A stretch of 64,000 bases of DNA from Chrysaora quinquecirrha (GCA_014526335.1 JACTAT010000117.1:264327-328326), one strand, 5' to 3'; positions 12,228 through 24,300 are shown, counted from the stretch's first letter. The notes: a model not told the origin generated them from the sequence alone. Numbers and translations: made by a program.

Positions 12228-15200
12228 TTATCTAAAACGTAACAGAATCCAAGTAACAAAGAGAACAAATAAGCAAAATAATAATAAATAACACAAAACT
12301 TTATGATGTCCTTGCTTTGTTAAAGCACTTAATCTTGTCATGGTGGATGAAAGAAATGAACCAGTGTTATCAAAGTCGCCATGCTAAAAGATAAAATTAA
12401 ATATAATGGTTCTGTAAAAACTGTTTGAGGAGCAATGTTTCGCGACGTGGATCAATGGTAAAACAATTTGATTGACAAGCAAATTTCAATTGTTTGCTCG
12501 TCTGATGAGGGCCTTAACATGAGAATGAAGAATGTAAGAACAAGTTACGAGAAATCTGAGCCTAGCCTTATCGTAACCCTGAAGAAAATTGCGTTGAACA
12601 TGAAACTTCAATCCGAATGAAAAAGCAAGAAACAAAGGAGAAAGGACCTCGCCAAACGATCAAACATTGTTGGTAAACTATTTGAGACTTGGATCGATGA
12701 ACAAAAAAGTTTCACTGTTTGACGACGTCACAAAAAAAATACTTTTAAACTTATTCGAGACATGGCCAGACGTTCAAACATTACTTGATAAGGAATTTTC
12801 AAATGTTTGACAGGCCATGATCTTATGGCAAGGACCAAAACAAACAAGCCCCAAATCTGATACATCTCTGTTCGTTAGCTGGAAAATAGTAACCTCCAGT
12901 AGACCTTCTCACACGCATGATAAAACTATGAAATATATTCTTAGAAAATTTTCCTTACCATATCATTTAAAAGTGAATTTTGAAACTTAACTTCATCTCC
13001 AATTTCAATTGAAAGCTAAAATAGCAAAAACAATAACTTTATTCTTCTAGAAACTGGAAAGATTGGAGTTATTGGTTAATGGTTTTGGGCTGATGAGTTG
13101 TACAAAACTTCATCAGTCCTTCAGAAATGCGATAAACAGCGGAACATTTTCAGGCATTTAAAAGCTGTTTTTTTTCTGACACTCCTCAGAGTTTGAAGGT
13201 AAGAAACAGGCCGAAACAAAAAACTAAGTTCTTGCGCTCGGCAACAGGACATTTTCTGAGCCAGAGGAAAAACCACTGAAATTTAAATGACCTCAGTGAC
13301 CAACCAAATCGCTAGAAGGAAACCAAGCAAAATGAATGAATTTGTAAGAATTCTTCCGCCCAGCAAAAGACCTTTTTTGAGCCAGCGGAAAAACCACTAA
13401 AATTGTAAAGATCTCAGTGTCCAACCAAATCGCTAGAAGGAAACCATGCAAGAATGAATTTGTAAGAATTCTTCCGCCCAGCAAAAGACCTTTTTTGAGC
13501 CAGCGGAAAAACCACTAAAATTGTAAAGATCTCAGTGTCCAACCAAATCGCTAGAAGGAAACCATGCAAGAATGAATTTGTAAGAATTCTTCCGCCCAGC
13601 AAAAGACCTTTCTTGAGCCAGCGGAAAAACCACTAAAATTGTAAAGATCTCAGTGTCCAACCAAATCGCTAGAAGGAAACCATGCAAGAATGAATTTGTA
13701 AGAATTCTTCCGCCCAGCAAAAGACCTTTTTTGAGCCAGCGGAAAAACCACTAAAATTGTAAAGATCTCAGTGTCCAACCAAATCGCTAGAAGGAAACCA
13801 TGCAAGAATGAATTTGTAAGAATTCTTCCGCCCAGCAAAAGACCTTTCTTGGGCCAGCGGAAAACCACTAAAATTGTAAAGATCTCAGTGTCCAACCAAA
13901 TCGCTAGAAGGAAACCATGCAAGAATGAATTTGTAAGAATTCTTCCGCCCAGCAAAAGACCTTTTTGAGCCAGCGGAAAAACCACTAAAATTGTAAAGAT
14001 CTCAGTGTCCAACCAAATCGCTAGAAGGAAACCATGCAAGAATGAATTTGTAAGAATTCTTCCGCCCAGCAAAAGACCTTTTGAGCCAGCGGAAAAACCA
14101 CTAAAATTGTAAAGATCTCAGTGTCCAACCAAATCGCTAGAAGGAAACCATGCAAGAATGAATTTGTAAGAATTCTTCCGCCCAGCAAAAGACCTTTTTG
14201 AGCCAGCGGAAAACCACTAAAATTGTAAAGATCTCAGTGTCCAACCAAATCGCTAGAAGGAAACCATGCAAGAATGAATTTGTAAGAATTCTTCCGCCCA
14301 GCAAAAGACCTTTTTTGAGCCAGCGGAAAAACCACTAAAATTGTAAAGATCTCAGTGTCCAACCAAATCGCTAGAAGGAAACCATGCAAGAATGAATTTG
14401 TAAGAATTCTTCCGCCCAGCAAAAGACCTTTTTTGATCCAGCGGAAAAACCACTAAAATTGTAAAGATCTCAGTGTCCAACCAAATCGCTAGAAGGAAAC
14501 CATGCAAGAATGAATTTGTAAGAATTCTTCCGCCCAGCAAAAGACCTTTTTTGATCCAGCGGAAAAACCACTAAAATTGTAAGGAACTCAGTGTCCAACC
14601 AAATCGCTAGAAGGAAACCATGCAAGAATGAATTTGTAAGAATTCTTCCGCCCAGCAAAAGACCTTTTTTGAGCCAGCGGAAAAACCACTGATACATTGG
14701 CCCATGCCTGTGCCACGTTTCAAATTGCTCCAGCTCTAAAGGAAAGCAATTTTTCCTCGGCTATTTGAAATCAAAAAAGCCCAGTAGGATTAGGGTTAAA
14801 AAAAACTCTGCATAAATAGTTAATCAGTCAGTACAAAGTCAGTCTAAAGCCAGTTCATCAGACAGGATAGAGAATTGGCTTGCCTCGAGAAAGGACAAGT
14901 CGACAAATCTTGTTTTGGGGGTAAGTATCATGTGACTGGTCTTTGTTAAACATTTTTACGTTAAGCAATGGGTCTCTTTTGAATGAGCGGAAGAACCATT
15001 GACATTTTAATGCAGTAGTAGCATCCAATCAAATCGCTCCGATTTGAAATGAAACCATTAACAATTCATTTCTTTATAAAAAATTCTTCCGATAGGGCTT
15101 TTTGAGCGGAAAAACCTTTTGTTACTACATAGCACAAACACAGGATAGAAAAGAAAGTGCAGCAGATTTTTGCTGACATTTGGTTTTGTGGCATCTTGGT

Positions 15201-18200
15201 GTGGAACCTATCAAATCATTGCTCAGTCACTACTCGTCATCAGGTAAGTTTGTTGTTCCCCAAGTATCCCCCACCGGGCTCTAGCACCCGCATGTGTTTA
15301 TTTATACTCGCATACTCTTATGTATACCTATATACAAAATCACAACTTCGTTTTACTGTAGGTTGATCTGAAACAGATCTTGAAACAATGAAGACACTTT
15401 GGTTTCTGGTTCTTATTCTTGGCTTTGCGTTGGCATTTGACAGTAAGTTGGATCAAAATTTATTTTCGGTGCTACACTCTTTTTTTTATAAGAATACAGT
15501 CTATAAGAATATTCAGGCTCAAAATTGTCAAAGAACAATGGAAAACAATGGAAACGTTCAAGTCTTGGCAAAAATTAGGATATTCAAGGGTGTAAATTTA
15601 GGATAAAAAAAGGGTGTATGTGAAAAACATGTGACAATCAACGCTTTGTACTCTATTGTATTCCACTTCTCACGAAACCGTAAATTTAATGTCAAACTCA
15701 ACTCTTATTCAATATATTTCAACTTAAATCGAGTATTCAAAGGTCATTGGGGCGGGATAACTCTACAGCCCTACAGGAGGATTGGTGGTACACATGTACA
15801 GCCCAGATCATTTGGCCTTTGGATTGCTTATGGCTTTATGGGTTTTGTAAACATTTTCCCGAATATGGGTCAGGCGTCTTATCCGTATTTCTGGGTAATT
15901 TTTGCTCTAGATCGTTAATTCCAGGCTTAAGTTTGAATTTTGAAAAGCGAAAATTTTAATTTAAAGATGCAAAGGAAGAAGAAGAGGTAGAAGACTACGA
16001 GAGAGATGTTGATGGACATGATGAAGACATGAATGATTATAAAGGTACTTTTTCTCTATCACTGTCATGATTTTAGACAACTTTTTACTAACTAAGTTAT
16101 GTTTACTACTGCTTCTACTACTTCCACAGACAAATCAGCTTAATCTGACAATGTGTCAGCTTCTCCAAACTTCTTTCTGCAAACAAATGTACCTACTTTA
16201 TTTCCCACGGGTCAATTCACTCTTCGAAATCTCGTACATCTTTGCTGGAAAACCTATTGTTTTCAGAGAAGTCCATTGGAAATTCTTTGGATTTCCCAAA
16301 AATATCGTACACCTTTTTGAGGAGTGGAGTGAATTGCCCCTCGATCTTTCCCTCCAAATAAGCGATGAGTATGAACTTGAATTTGACTGTATTTCAATAC
16401 GGAGGGTCGTTTAGGGATTCCAGGGAGGATGGGAACATGCGAAACATATCCAGGGGGAACAAGGGAACACCGGGAGACAGAGATCAGTTAAAATCCTCCC
16501 TATCAAGCCGCATGACTGATCTGAAAAACAATCCTACTTAATACTCACCGGGATCGACCTCAGGAAGTGGGTGTTTAGTGCTTTAGCCCTTGAACTGCCT
16601 GAATTAAAACTACACCTTTAAGGTCGGTGATTGGAACGGGAAATACAATTCCCAGCCAATGCACCTGTCACCGCGGAGAAAGAGCCACGGGAAGAGGGAA
16701 GAAAAGGAGCAGAGAGTAGAAAGACAGGAAGCAAAAAGAAGCAGAATATACAAGAATGTAAAGCCCGAATTCAAAAGCTAACTTAAAGGGAGGGAAGGGA
16801 GGGAAAAGTCACGATGGAGAGAAGGCATCTTGCTTGGGGCCTGGGGCCGTCAAATTCAGTAATGCAACATCATCTTTCTCACCCAGAGTTCTATTATTCA
16901 AGCGGAAGACTCTTTCAAAGAATCAATTCTAATTACAGATCTTATTGCCATGGCGGAAAAACACATTCAGTAAAATCTTCCTCCGTGAAATCATGACTAG
17001 GGAGAAATACCCAGTGACTGGGGAAATACCCAAACTAGACACCAGATCCCATGGGGAAAAAACCCAAACTAGGCTTTGGATCCAATTCCTATATCATGAC
17101 ATAAGCAATAAACAATCTCCTGGTGGCATTAACCCCGGTTAAACCTTTGCTCTAACCGGCATAAAACTCCGGCAGGGAGCAAGGGGATTTTTTCCAAGGA
17201 ACAGGGGAACATGGAACCACCTAGACGACCCTTATTATTGGGCTTTTCCAGCCAAGCAAGAATGTAATCAGGGTTAATAGGAGAGTTCCTGTATTCTTTG
17301 TGTAGCTTTGTCTATGTCAAGTACTGGGCAGGAGTCACGTGATTAGACATTTTTTCTGTCTTCTTATTCCAAGTTTTCGTTAGTTGCAGTGAGCTGAGCC
17401 ACGTTCATGTTCAGTCACGTTTTCGATTTATAATTGCATTTAAAGTCGTTAAGTATATATTTCATATAAATCAATATAGCATTGGTAATAACTCTTTCCC
17501 AATTCAGAAAACAAGAAATGTATGGGAGATAATGGTGCATGTGGACCTTGTCGTCGCCGTTGCTCCAATTGGGGAATAGATTGGGGAAGAAGACGAAGAA
17601 GATGGTGAAGCACTGAAGCAAGAAACTTAACTTTCCATTTCATGCATGATTTTGTTTTATTTTTTTTTATGATAATATTACACAAGTGCCCTGATCAAAT
17701 GTGTTGTCTTTTTATTACATTCGTCTGTATGTTTACCTTCAGAACGTATTTGTTCCCATTTGTCACCCCGGGGGTACTTCCATTGTTCATTATAGACCTG
17801 CCGCCCAAATGGGTAACTTTTTCAGGAACAATTTCCTCACATATGGGTTTGCTTTTCGTAAAGAGTTTCAATATATGGATAGTGAAATAAATAAAATCTC
17901 TAAAGACATGAATTGTTTTTAGTTTAGAGTCAATCTCATGGTGCAAAGCAGGTAATTGCCTTTCTTCCTCAGCGCAAAGGTCTTTTCACTTGTTCCCATT
18001 TAGAGTTTCCTCAGGTGTTGAATTGGATGCACAAACTTGAGATATTGGTACAAATGGGTAAGAAATGTCTTTGTTTCTCTATACTATACATGGGTCCACA
18101 GGGAGTCCACACACCTAAAACGGACCGGCAGCATGGGAGCATTAGTAGAAAGCACGGGAGCTTGGGAGAAAAGGGATTTCTGGAAAAGTTATTTTTGAAA

Positions 18201-19299
18201 CGAAGGTTAATTTAATCAAGGTTAATTTTGACGGGGGCAAAGGAGCATCATCAAGGTTCGTTTCTGTTATGTTTAACAAGTATTAATTTTCTAAATTAGA
18301 ATCACTTTCTCATACCGTTCTAAGAAAATATTATTTCTTAACAGATCCAGGAGTTTATGGAGGAGGAGGATGCAACTCATTCAATACATGTGGAGTTTGT
18401 TGTACGCAGATGCTCAAATTGGGGAATTTCATGGGGAAGAAGACGAAGATGGTGAAGAACTGAAGCTAGAACTTGAATTTCTATCGTCTTATTGAAGGAT
18501 GTTTTCTTATTGTCAATTACTGATCATATCACATGAATCATGTTATGCGTTCTTTGTTTATCATTTGTTCATTGAAGAAATAATTTGTCATACGTCTTTT
18601 TTTAGTTGTATGTCATCAGTCCTAAAAAGATGACAAACCTACCAAAAGATCTCAAAACTACAGTGAAAACTCAATTAACGGACACCCCCAAACAACGAAA
18701 AAATATTTTTGCCCCAAAAGTAAATTCTTTGTATAAACAAACTTTGTCTAACACATGGTAGCCTGACTTGGCAGTGGGCCGACTTGTCCTGTTACCAAAC
18801 AATCCTGGCTCTCTCTTAGTGGACACATCTCCACAAAGGACAATGAAATTGGTCCCACAGATGTTCCCTCTCCTAGGATCGCTCTTCTAACCAGACTCAA
18901 CATTGCCCAATCAAAGGCCGGCCCAAGGGAAGGGAGGGACAACAAAGTTCCTTGCCGGGGGGAGGGGGAGTACCTAATTTGAGAAAGAAGACTTACAGAT
19001 TTTAATGCTTGAACTTTAGATGACAAATGGTCGACCATTTCATCATTTTCTTTTTCAACCATTTCATATCCATAGCCAGCTCCAGGGCCATGAGCCCCTA
19101 AGAGGAAACAAAACTTAGGTAAGTTTACAGAAAAAATCATAAAATTTGTGTCTGAAATATTCACACACCACACACACAGACACACGCCATTCAATTCAAT
19201 AATCTTTTTAAGCTCAGTTAAAATTATCACGCTGGCTCAAATAGAGCTGAAATATTAAAATGATATGAAATAATTCTATTTACCTCCAGCTCGTCTCAT
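12228..19299 (-). CDS. BET1: BET1 vesicle-transport SNARE
   Basis: BET1 is a Qc-SNARE of ER-Golgi vesicle fusion. Coding exons on the minus strand are 19299-19284, 19097-18997, 13015-12959 and 12383-12228. Phases close exactly, giving 109 aa, close to the usual 118. The N-terminus MRRAGG matches the family. The SNARE helix runs from about residue 22 (EMVEKENDEMVDHLSSKV) through LSIEIGDEVKFQNSLLNDM, with the zero-layer Gln at Q51, to STMTRLSAL. A C-terminal anchor follows at about residues 87-106 (VLCYLLLFCLFVLFVTWILL). The last two exons are too short to stand out as open frames and were found by motif. Intron 2 (13016-18996) is 6 kb and holds a 118-bp satellite and a complete gene on the opposite strand. 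A possible poly(A) signal (ATTAAA) is at 12155-12160 on the minus strand. Confidence 0.93.
12430..12840. mobile_element. Two degenerate MITE copies in BET1 intron 3
   Basis: Fragments of the GGCCAAAC family lie near 12430-12520 (acaatttgattgacaagcaaatttcaattgtttg) and 12648-12838 (gccaaacgatcaaacattg ... aatgtttgacaggcc). Both are diverged. They lie between BET1 exon 3 and exon 4. Confidence 0.45.
13251..14697 (+). repeat. 118-bp tandem satellite, about 12 units, in BET1 intron 2
   Basis: The unit reads from 'gagccagcggaaaaaccac' through 'ctcagtgtccaaccaaat' and 'gtaagaattcttccgcccag'. The element 'ccatgcaagaatg' recurs about every 118 bp from 13444 to 14618, with a diverged first unit near 13323. 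Most units are nearly identical, with indels in the T-run before 'gagcc'. Open frames through the array on either strand are by-products of the period and are not genes. The block ends about 115 bp before the TATA-like box of the nested peptide gene. Confidence 0.95.
14811..14844 (+). promoter_or_regulatory. Core promoter of the nested peptide gene (TATA-like + Inr)
   Basis: CATAAATAG at 14811-14819 is followed by an initiator-like TCAGTC at 14839-14844. This puts +1 at about 14841, roughly 28-30 bp from the TATA-like box. A second TCAGTC is at 14824. A strong donor (gggg|gtaagt at 14921) follows. The assignment is inference from motif spacing. Confidence 0.5.
14841..15387 (+). other. Spliced 5' UTR of the nested peptide gene (predicted)
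   Basis: Candidate non-coding exons are 14841-14920 (donor gtaagt), 15166-15243 (acceptor gcagcag, donor gtaagt) and 15362-15387 (acceptor ttttactgtag), joining to the ATG at 15388. The intron between the first two contains one diverged unit of the neighbouring satellite at 14985-15118. The exons are predicted from splice signals only. Confidence 0.4.
14985..15118 (+). repeat. Diverged single unit of the 118-bp satellite
   Basis: It shares 'tgagcgga.gaaccat', 'ccaatcaaatcgct', 'gaaaccat', 'aaaattcttccg' and 'tttttgagcggaaaaacc' in the same order as the array at 13251-14697, but is much more diverged. It sits within the predicted 5' UTR intron of the peptide gene. Confidence 0.6.
15388..17608 (+). 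CDS. Secreted Cys-rich cationic peptide precursor, nested in BET1 intron
   Basis: I do not recognise a named family. Three coding exons (15388-15442, 15967-16044, 17508-17608), all joined in phase 1, encode 77 aa. Residues 1-16 are a clear signal peptide (MKTLWFLVLILGFALA). Residues about 19-45 are a strongly acidic propiece (KEEEEVEDYERDVDGHDED). The tail has four Cys in the pattern C-x6-C-x2-C-x3-C, an NWGIDWG segment, five consecutive Arg and a final Trp. Signal, acidic pro-region and cationic mature end is the arrangement of several antimicrobial precursors, for example Hydra arminins. The WG-Arg run could instead be an amidation/cleavage signal of a neuropeptide. The gene lies opposite to BET1 in its second intron and has its own predicted promoter. 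A candidate poly(A) signal (AATAAA) lies near 17887. The function is inference. Confidence 0.72.
15470..15535 (+). repeat. Truncated TATAAGAATA-type TIR element end
   Basis: ttttttttataagaatacagtctataagaatattcaggctc matches the left end of the element at 26935-27333 almost exactly. No matching right end was found nearby. It begins about 30 bp after exon 1 of the peptide gene. Confidence 0.55.
16060..17500. other. Peptide-gene intron 2, repeat-like but unresolved
   Basis: This intron separates coding exons 2 and 3. It has purine-rich tracts and recurring phrases such as 'ggggaacatgg/gggaacatgcg' and 'aaatacccaaactag', suggesting decayed repeats. No coding exon with the Cys pattern was found in it. 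Confidence 0.4.
18345..18463 (+). pseudogene. Duplicated, frame-shifted copy of the peptide gene's last exon
   Basis: It has an acceptor in the same phase (ttcttaacag) and an in-frame reading of 38 residues to TGA at 18461. It starts DPGVYGGGGC and keeps Cys residues in a C-x5-C-x2-C-C arrangement. From about 18409 it aligns at DNA level with exon 3 at 17508-17608, including the ggggaagaagacgaaga block and the start of the 3' UTR (gaactgaag). One extra nucleotide between the Cys block and aattgggg puts it in a different frame, so the Trp/Arg end of exon 3 is replaced by a Lys-rich end. It could be an alternative terminal exon or a decaying copy. Sequence alone cannot tell. Confidence 0.6.
18661..18760 (+). 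mobile_element. pogo/Tigger-like TIR fragment
   Basis: CAGTGAAAACTC then ATTAACGGACACC is the typical terminal inverted repeat of pogo/Tigger-type elements. The same end occurs at 28442 (cagtggaatctcc ... aatggacacc). No transposase frame is visible. It lies inside BET1 intron 2. Confidence 0.45.
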
Positions 19300-21306
19300 T
19301 TCTTGAAAAAAGACAAGGAAATGCTGTGATTATGCACGGAATGGTTTTTAGGCCTAAAGCGTCGTCATCTTTGTTTTGTGGCAAATGGAAATGGTTCCTG
19401 CTTAGCCTCTGTTGCAGTACGAGGCAGGTTCTTTCTCCCTCGTGGCCAGGTGGCTTCCGGTTTTAGTGGCTTGCAATTTGCAAATTGATCGGATCAGGTG
19501 GAAGAATAAGGGAAAACACAAAGGCAAAAAGGAATGTTTTCCATATTCTTCTTCTGTATTTCAGTCTATCCTGCGCAGATCTGCTGCTATAAGTTAAGTT
19601 AACAATCTTTATCGCTTGGTCATTTTCGCGTGCTTTCAATGACGTAATTGGCTCCTGACCCCCATGGTGATTCCCAGACGTCCTTGTTTTGATTTGAAAG
19701 GATCTCCCCAGGTAACGGTCAGTTAATTACTGTTTTCTGTTTGATGCATTGTATTCGAGTGATCAGAACGCAGCCAAATGGCTTTATAATTAACCAATTT
19801 AGGACAAATTTGTTACATCTGGCTTGGTGTGTTTTTACGTGGCCTTACAAAATTAATTTGGACCATTTCTTCTCAAGGATCGAGTATGTTTGGTGTTGGT
19901 GTGTTGAAGTTTCTGTTTCGTTATGATTTTGAAAGACCGTCCGTCTTATTCTCAGACATCTTGGAATGAGATCAAACGATTAATCGGTAATTATTATATT
20001 CATATTCATTTTCCATTGTAACTGTTTAGATGTTTAATTTGGAATTTTGTATCTACTGTCGACTGTCTTGTTACATTCAGTGTTTATTATGGTTGTGTTT
20101 TCACATTTTACCAAATATCAAAAATCTTCTTAATAAATATTCCTTGGTAAACATGTGACGTAGGTCGTACGACCAACAAACGCCTGCAAACAACTTGATA
20201 AACTGCAGCCTTCAACCATCTTTTCAAAAGGTGTTATATGAATTGGTTTTTCCTTTTGTTTGATTCACACAATTTCGAAACCTGTTAGTTGACATTGCTA
20301 TTTTATTGGTGTTTTTCAGGTCGAAAAAATAATAATTAAAAATTCATGACCTTCCTTTCCAATCTATAAGCTGATGTTTTTTTCACCTCAACTTCAAAGG
20401 TTATCATTTAATATTTTCTTGAGTTTCGGGGCTTTCAGGTTAATTTCATCAGGGATGTAAGAAGCCCCAGGGTGGGAAGTTCCTTAAAAGTCAAGGGACC
20501 AATCAAACAGGACATGCATCATTTTTGTAAAAAACTTTGCCCCCCTCCCTCTTTTCATGTTCTTTTGAAGCATTATTTGGGCCATGGCCCACCCTTGGAC
20601 CCCCTAAATCTTATATCACTGGTTACCTGCAAAAATCAGTCTATAACTGGAAAAATAATGAATGGAGGTTTAGAGGAGGGCTCTGCTGACAAATCCACTT
20701 AGTATTAATACCAAAATCTAAAAGACTGCCTTTTCTTTTTTTACAACTTTCTTTTAATAATTGAGAACTCGCCCCTGTGACCCCCTACCTCTACAGCCCT
20801 GCATAAATTAATTCAAGATGTTTTTATTTCATTTCTGCAGAAACATGGAATAAGAATATTTAACAGCAACAAGACCAGATTGATTCCTACAGAGTTGCTA
20901 CTACATAAGAGACCAATTTGAAAATAGTTTAGTGAAAAGTACAAGGACACAATTGTTTTAGGAAACGCATTTTGCCACTGAAAGCCACAATGTGCCAATT
21001 CAAAAATGAGTTTGCATAGAGACATTGACAAGGGCATATAAATATAATACCAAAAAATCTCAAATTCCTATGGACAAATAACATATTTCCATGAATGAAA
21101 TCACTGTTATATCATAGCAAACATTATCATTTTAACTGTGATGGGAAAAACATACACAGCAGTTGCCTGCAATGAAAGAAACATTCCATCCATCCACATC
21201 TATATTAGACATAATTTTTAAGAAATTTAAATTTCTCAAAAAGTACACAAAGGTTTCAGAATAACACAAGAAAGCAGGGGAATGAGCAAAAGTCATTGAA
21301 AAAGGG
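19300..21306. other. Divergent spacer between BET1 and the navigator gene
   Basis: About 2 kb with no supported coding exon. It should contain the BET1 5' UTR and promoter and any 5' UTR exons of the navigator-like gene. Open frames here are short, lack recognisable motifs and have no convincing splice context. Confidence 0.5.
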
Positions 21307-24300
21307 ATGCAAATTAGTGTTGTTAAAATGGAGGAAAAACAGAGTAAATCAAAGTTAAAAGAAACCACAACGAAAATGCCTTATTCTTTAGTGAGAACAG
21401 TGCATCAAAATATAGAGAAAAATAGTCATAATAGAAAAGAACAGCTAAAAGACTATGGGATTATCCATATTCAGAACTATTCTTCAGGAAAAATGATGTA
21501 TAACTACGAAAAGAATCCAAAGATGAGCATTAATCCAATAAAAACATCGCATTCGAGAAAACGTAATGAATCTCCGTTTATTCGCACGATATATCAACAA
21601 TGTTCAAACCAGAATATTAATGAATTTAAATCCGCAAATATCAAAGTGGATCACACTTCAAATATTGTTCAAAAAACGAAATATTATGGCGAAAATAATC
21701 CTGCTTCTTTTGTTGTTAAATCCGATAAAACCAGCGGACTGTTTGAAAACGAAAGTGACTTAAGACCAGTTGATTTTAGCAGTCCAAAGCTAACAAAAAG
21801 AACATTAAATTTACACACTCGTAATTCCAAGGAAAAACAACCAAGTAGTTGGTCTAAATCAAAACGAAACCTGGATGGGTGTTTCAAAGAAATTCAACAA
21901 CTATCGCATGTCGTTAGCAACAATGTCGACCTTAGTACTGATTGTTATTCAGAATGTGCTAACTCGGTGAGAGAGGGAATAAGTTGTTTGGATAAAAGGG
22001 ATTTTCGTAAGACAGAGAATAGTGAGGAATATGGAATGCGAAGGGTTTCAACTAACTCATCGATAACAACAAGGATAAATGTCAGGGACGGTAGTTGTAG
22101 CAGTCGACGAGAACACCACGAAATTCATGATAACGATGATGATAGAGAACGCAGATGGAACCATGAACGATTTGCAAGTGACACGCTAGAAAAGCTTTCA
22201 ACTGAACCGTGCATCGATTTCAGTAAAGAGATTGGAAAACACGCTAATGTACAGGACACGAATCGTAGAGAGTTAAAGGACGATAGAACTGAATCTCAAA
22301 ATCTACATGCTAGAGAAGAAAGTATGGATGACCCTCTGAACAAACGATTTGGCTCAGCCAGTGCTATATTGGCAAGAGTTAAACGACTAGAATTGAAGTA
22401 CAACTTCAGGACTTCAACTGATTTCGATAATGGTGATAGCAACAAGGATCTCAAAATCAACAAGGATGGAATTAGGGATAGAGATCTTCAGGAAGGTATT
22501 TCATCAAACGATGAAAAAAATGAGAATAATAACCATAAATCGAAGAAAAGTGCGAATTGCGACTGTAAAAATGAACAGCAGAATCATGTCACTGGTTCTT
22601 ACGAAGATTTAAGGCTGAAAAGTGATATGATAATGAAAATTCCACATTATAGTTCAGATGAAGATTTACGATATCATAAAAAACGAAATTTAGTTAGCAA
22701 CGGTGTTCATATAGCGAAAGAAAACCAAAATGGAGCTTTTTTAAATTCCAATCCGTTAGCATGTTCAAATGAGCACAAAAGCAATGAAAAGAGTACAGTA
22801 AAGGACCCTGATGTGAAACTAATCCACGAAAACAAGTTTAATTCTAATAATGAAATAACTTTGGATTCTAAAAATTCGTTGGATAATCCACGTTTTTGTT
22901 CACAACAAGAGACTATTCAGTGCCCCCACGAAGCAGAGTCTATTCAAACTGAGAACCATTGTGAAGGAGCTGTAAGGAATGTGGAACAGTTGGTGCATAA
23001 TCATAATCATGATGTGGAAAAGATGATGCATAATCCTAATCATGATTATGATGTTTGTGAAAATGATGGAAAAACTGAAGTGCAAAGAAAGATGGAGGAT
23101 AATTTAACAGATATGGAAGATAAAGGGATTGATATGACACATTCGAAAGCCGTTTCTACTTTGAAAGAGCAATTTGAGCATTTGCATTCAAAAGGACATA
23201 GTTATTCCAAAATACGTAAATTGACTTTGATGTCTTCATCATCATCAACATCTGAAGATAGTGACAGTAAAGAAGCGAAAAAGGATGGAATGAAGATGTT
23301 TAAATTTGGTAAACTGAAATCGATGTTTGAAAATCCTGATGGGAGATTTATGCAACTCATCAACGAGTCGGATTATGACAATGAAAAGAGTTTCTCGTAT
23401 GGGAAAACGAAGGAAAATAGATGTAATGGTGATGGTGATGTGGAAGATGCCACTGCCAGAACAGAGGAGAACAGAAGAAAATCTGAAAATACTGAAGATC
23501 TAACGATAATCGATGAAAATTCACCAACAAATGTTGTTGCATCGACAGCCAAAAACACAAACTCCCTTATGGATCTTCAGTTCAAAATAACACAAGTAAA
23601 AATATGTTCATCACCAAAAACTCTTCGTAGAAAATTTGATTTTAACTCTCAAACACAAGAAGCAACGAATAAATTACCAAAAGAACGTCCAAAAGAGCAA
23701 GAACAAATCGAAGGATTCGGAAATGCAAAACTAAGGGATGAAAATGGAAATAACGATGAATTAGTTATCCAAGTTTCGCCTAGCTCTGCTGGTTTAAACA
23801 AACCGGAGAAGGAAAATATAAAATCCCCTTACGAAGAAGGAATAAGTTCTGAAGAGACAGCCTCGTTGACGACTCAGAAAAACGTGGAAGTTCATGATGC
23901 TGATATTGATGTTTCGAAAGGAAATATTGACAAACAAAATCTTGATATGATGCACGATAATCTTGATATTGTAGAAAGACGTCTTGATTCTTCGAGAAAT
24001 TGCGATGAAAAGAACGACAAAGTGATTTTAGTTGATGAAAATTCTGTCAAAGATGATGAAACAAAACATTTCGATGTTACGAAACTGAACAAGCCAACAG
24101 AAAATTTTAAAGTAAACACGGAAGAACGTAGAAAAGACGCTTTATTAGAAGATGTTCATGAAAGGGAGTGGAATATGATTGGCAACCATTTGGTGAGTGT
24201 ATTTGCTTATAATATTAAATACTCTTTCGATATTCAATTTCAATATTCTACAATGGTTTCAGTTGAAACTGTTCAAATATTTCGATTTTATAGTTTTAGT

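Noticed and set aside
13293..14697. Series of minus-strand open frames (MLGGRILTNSFLHGFLLAIW...) and a 65-aa plus-strand frame
   Set aside because: They follow the 118-bp satellite period exactly and change with its indels. They are repeat by-products, not a gene family.
13251..14697. CRISPR-like array
   Set aside because: Whole 118-bp units repeat with no unique spacers, and the context is a eukaryotic intron.
18748..19230. 160-aa minus-strand open frame as a single gene
   Set aside because: Only 19097-18997 is coding (BET1 exon 2). The rest is intron read-through.
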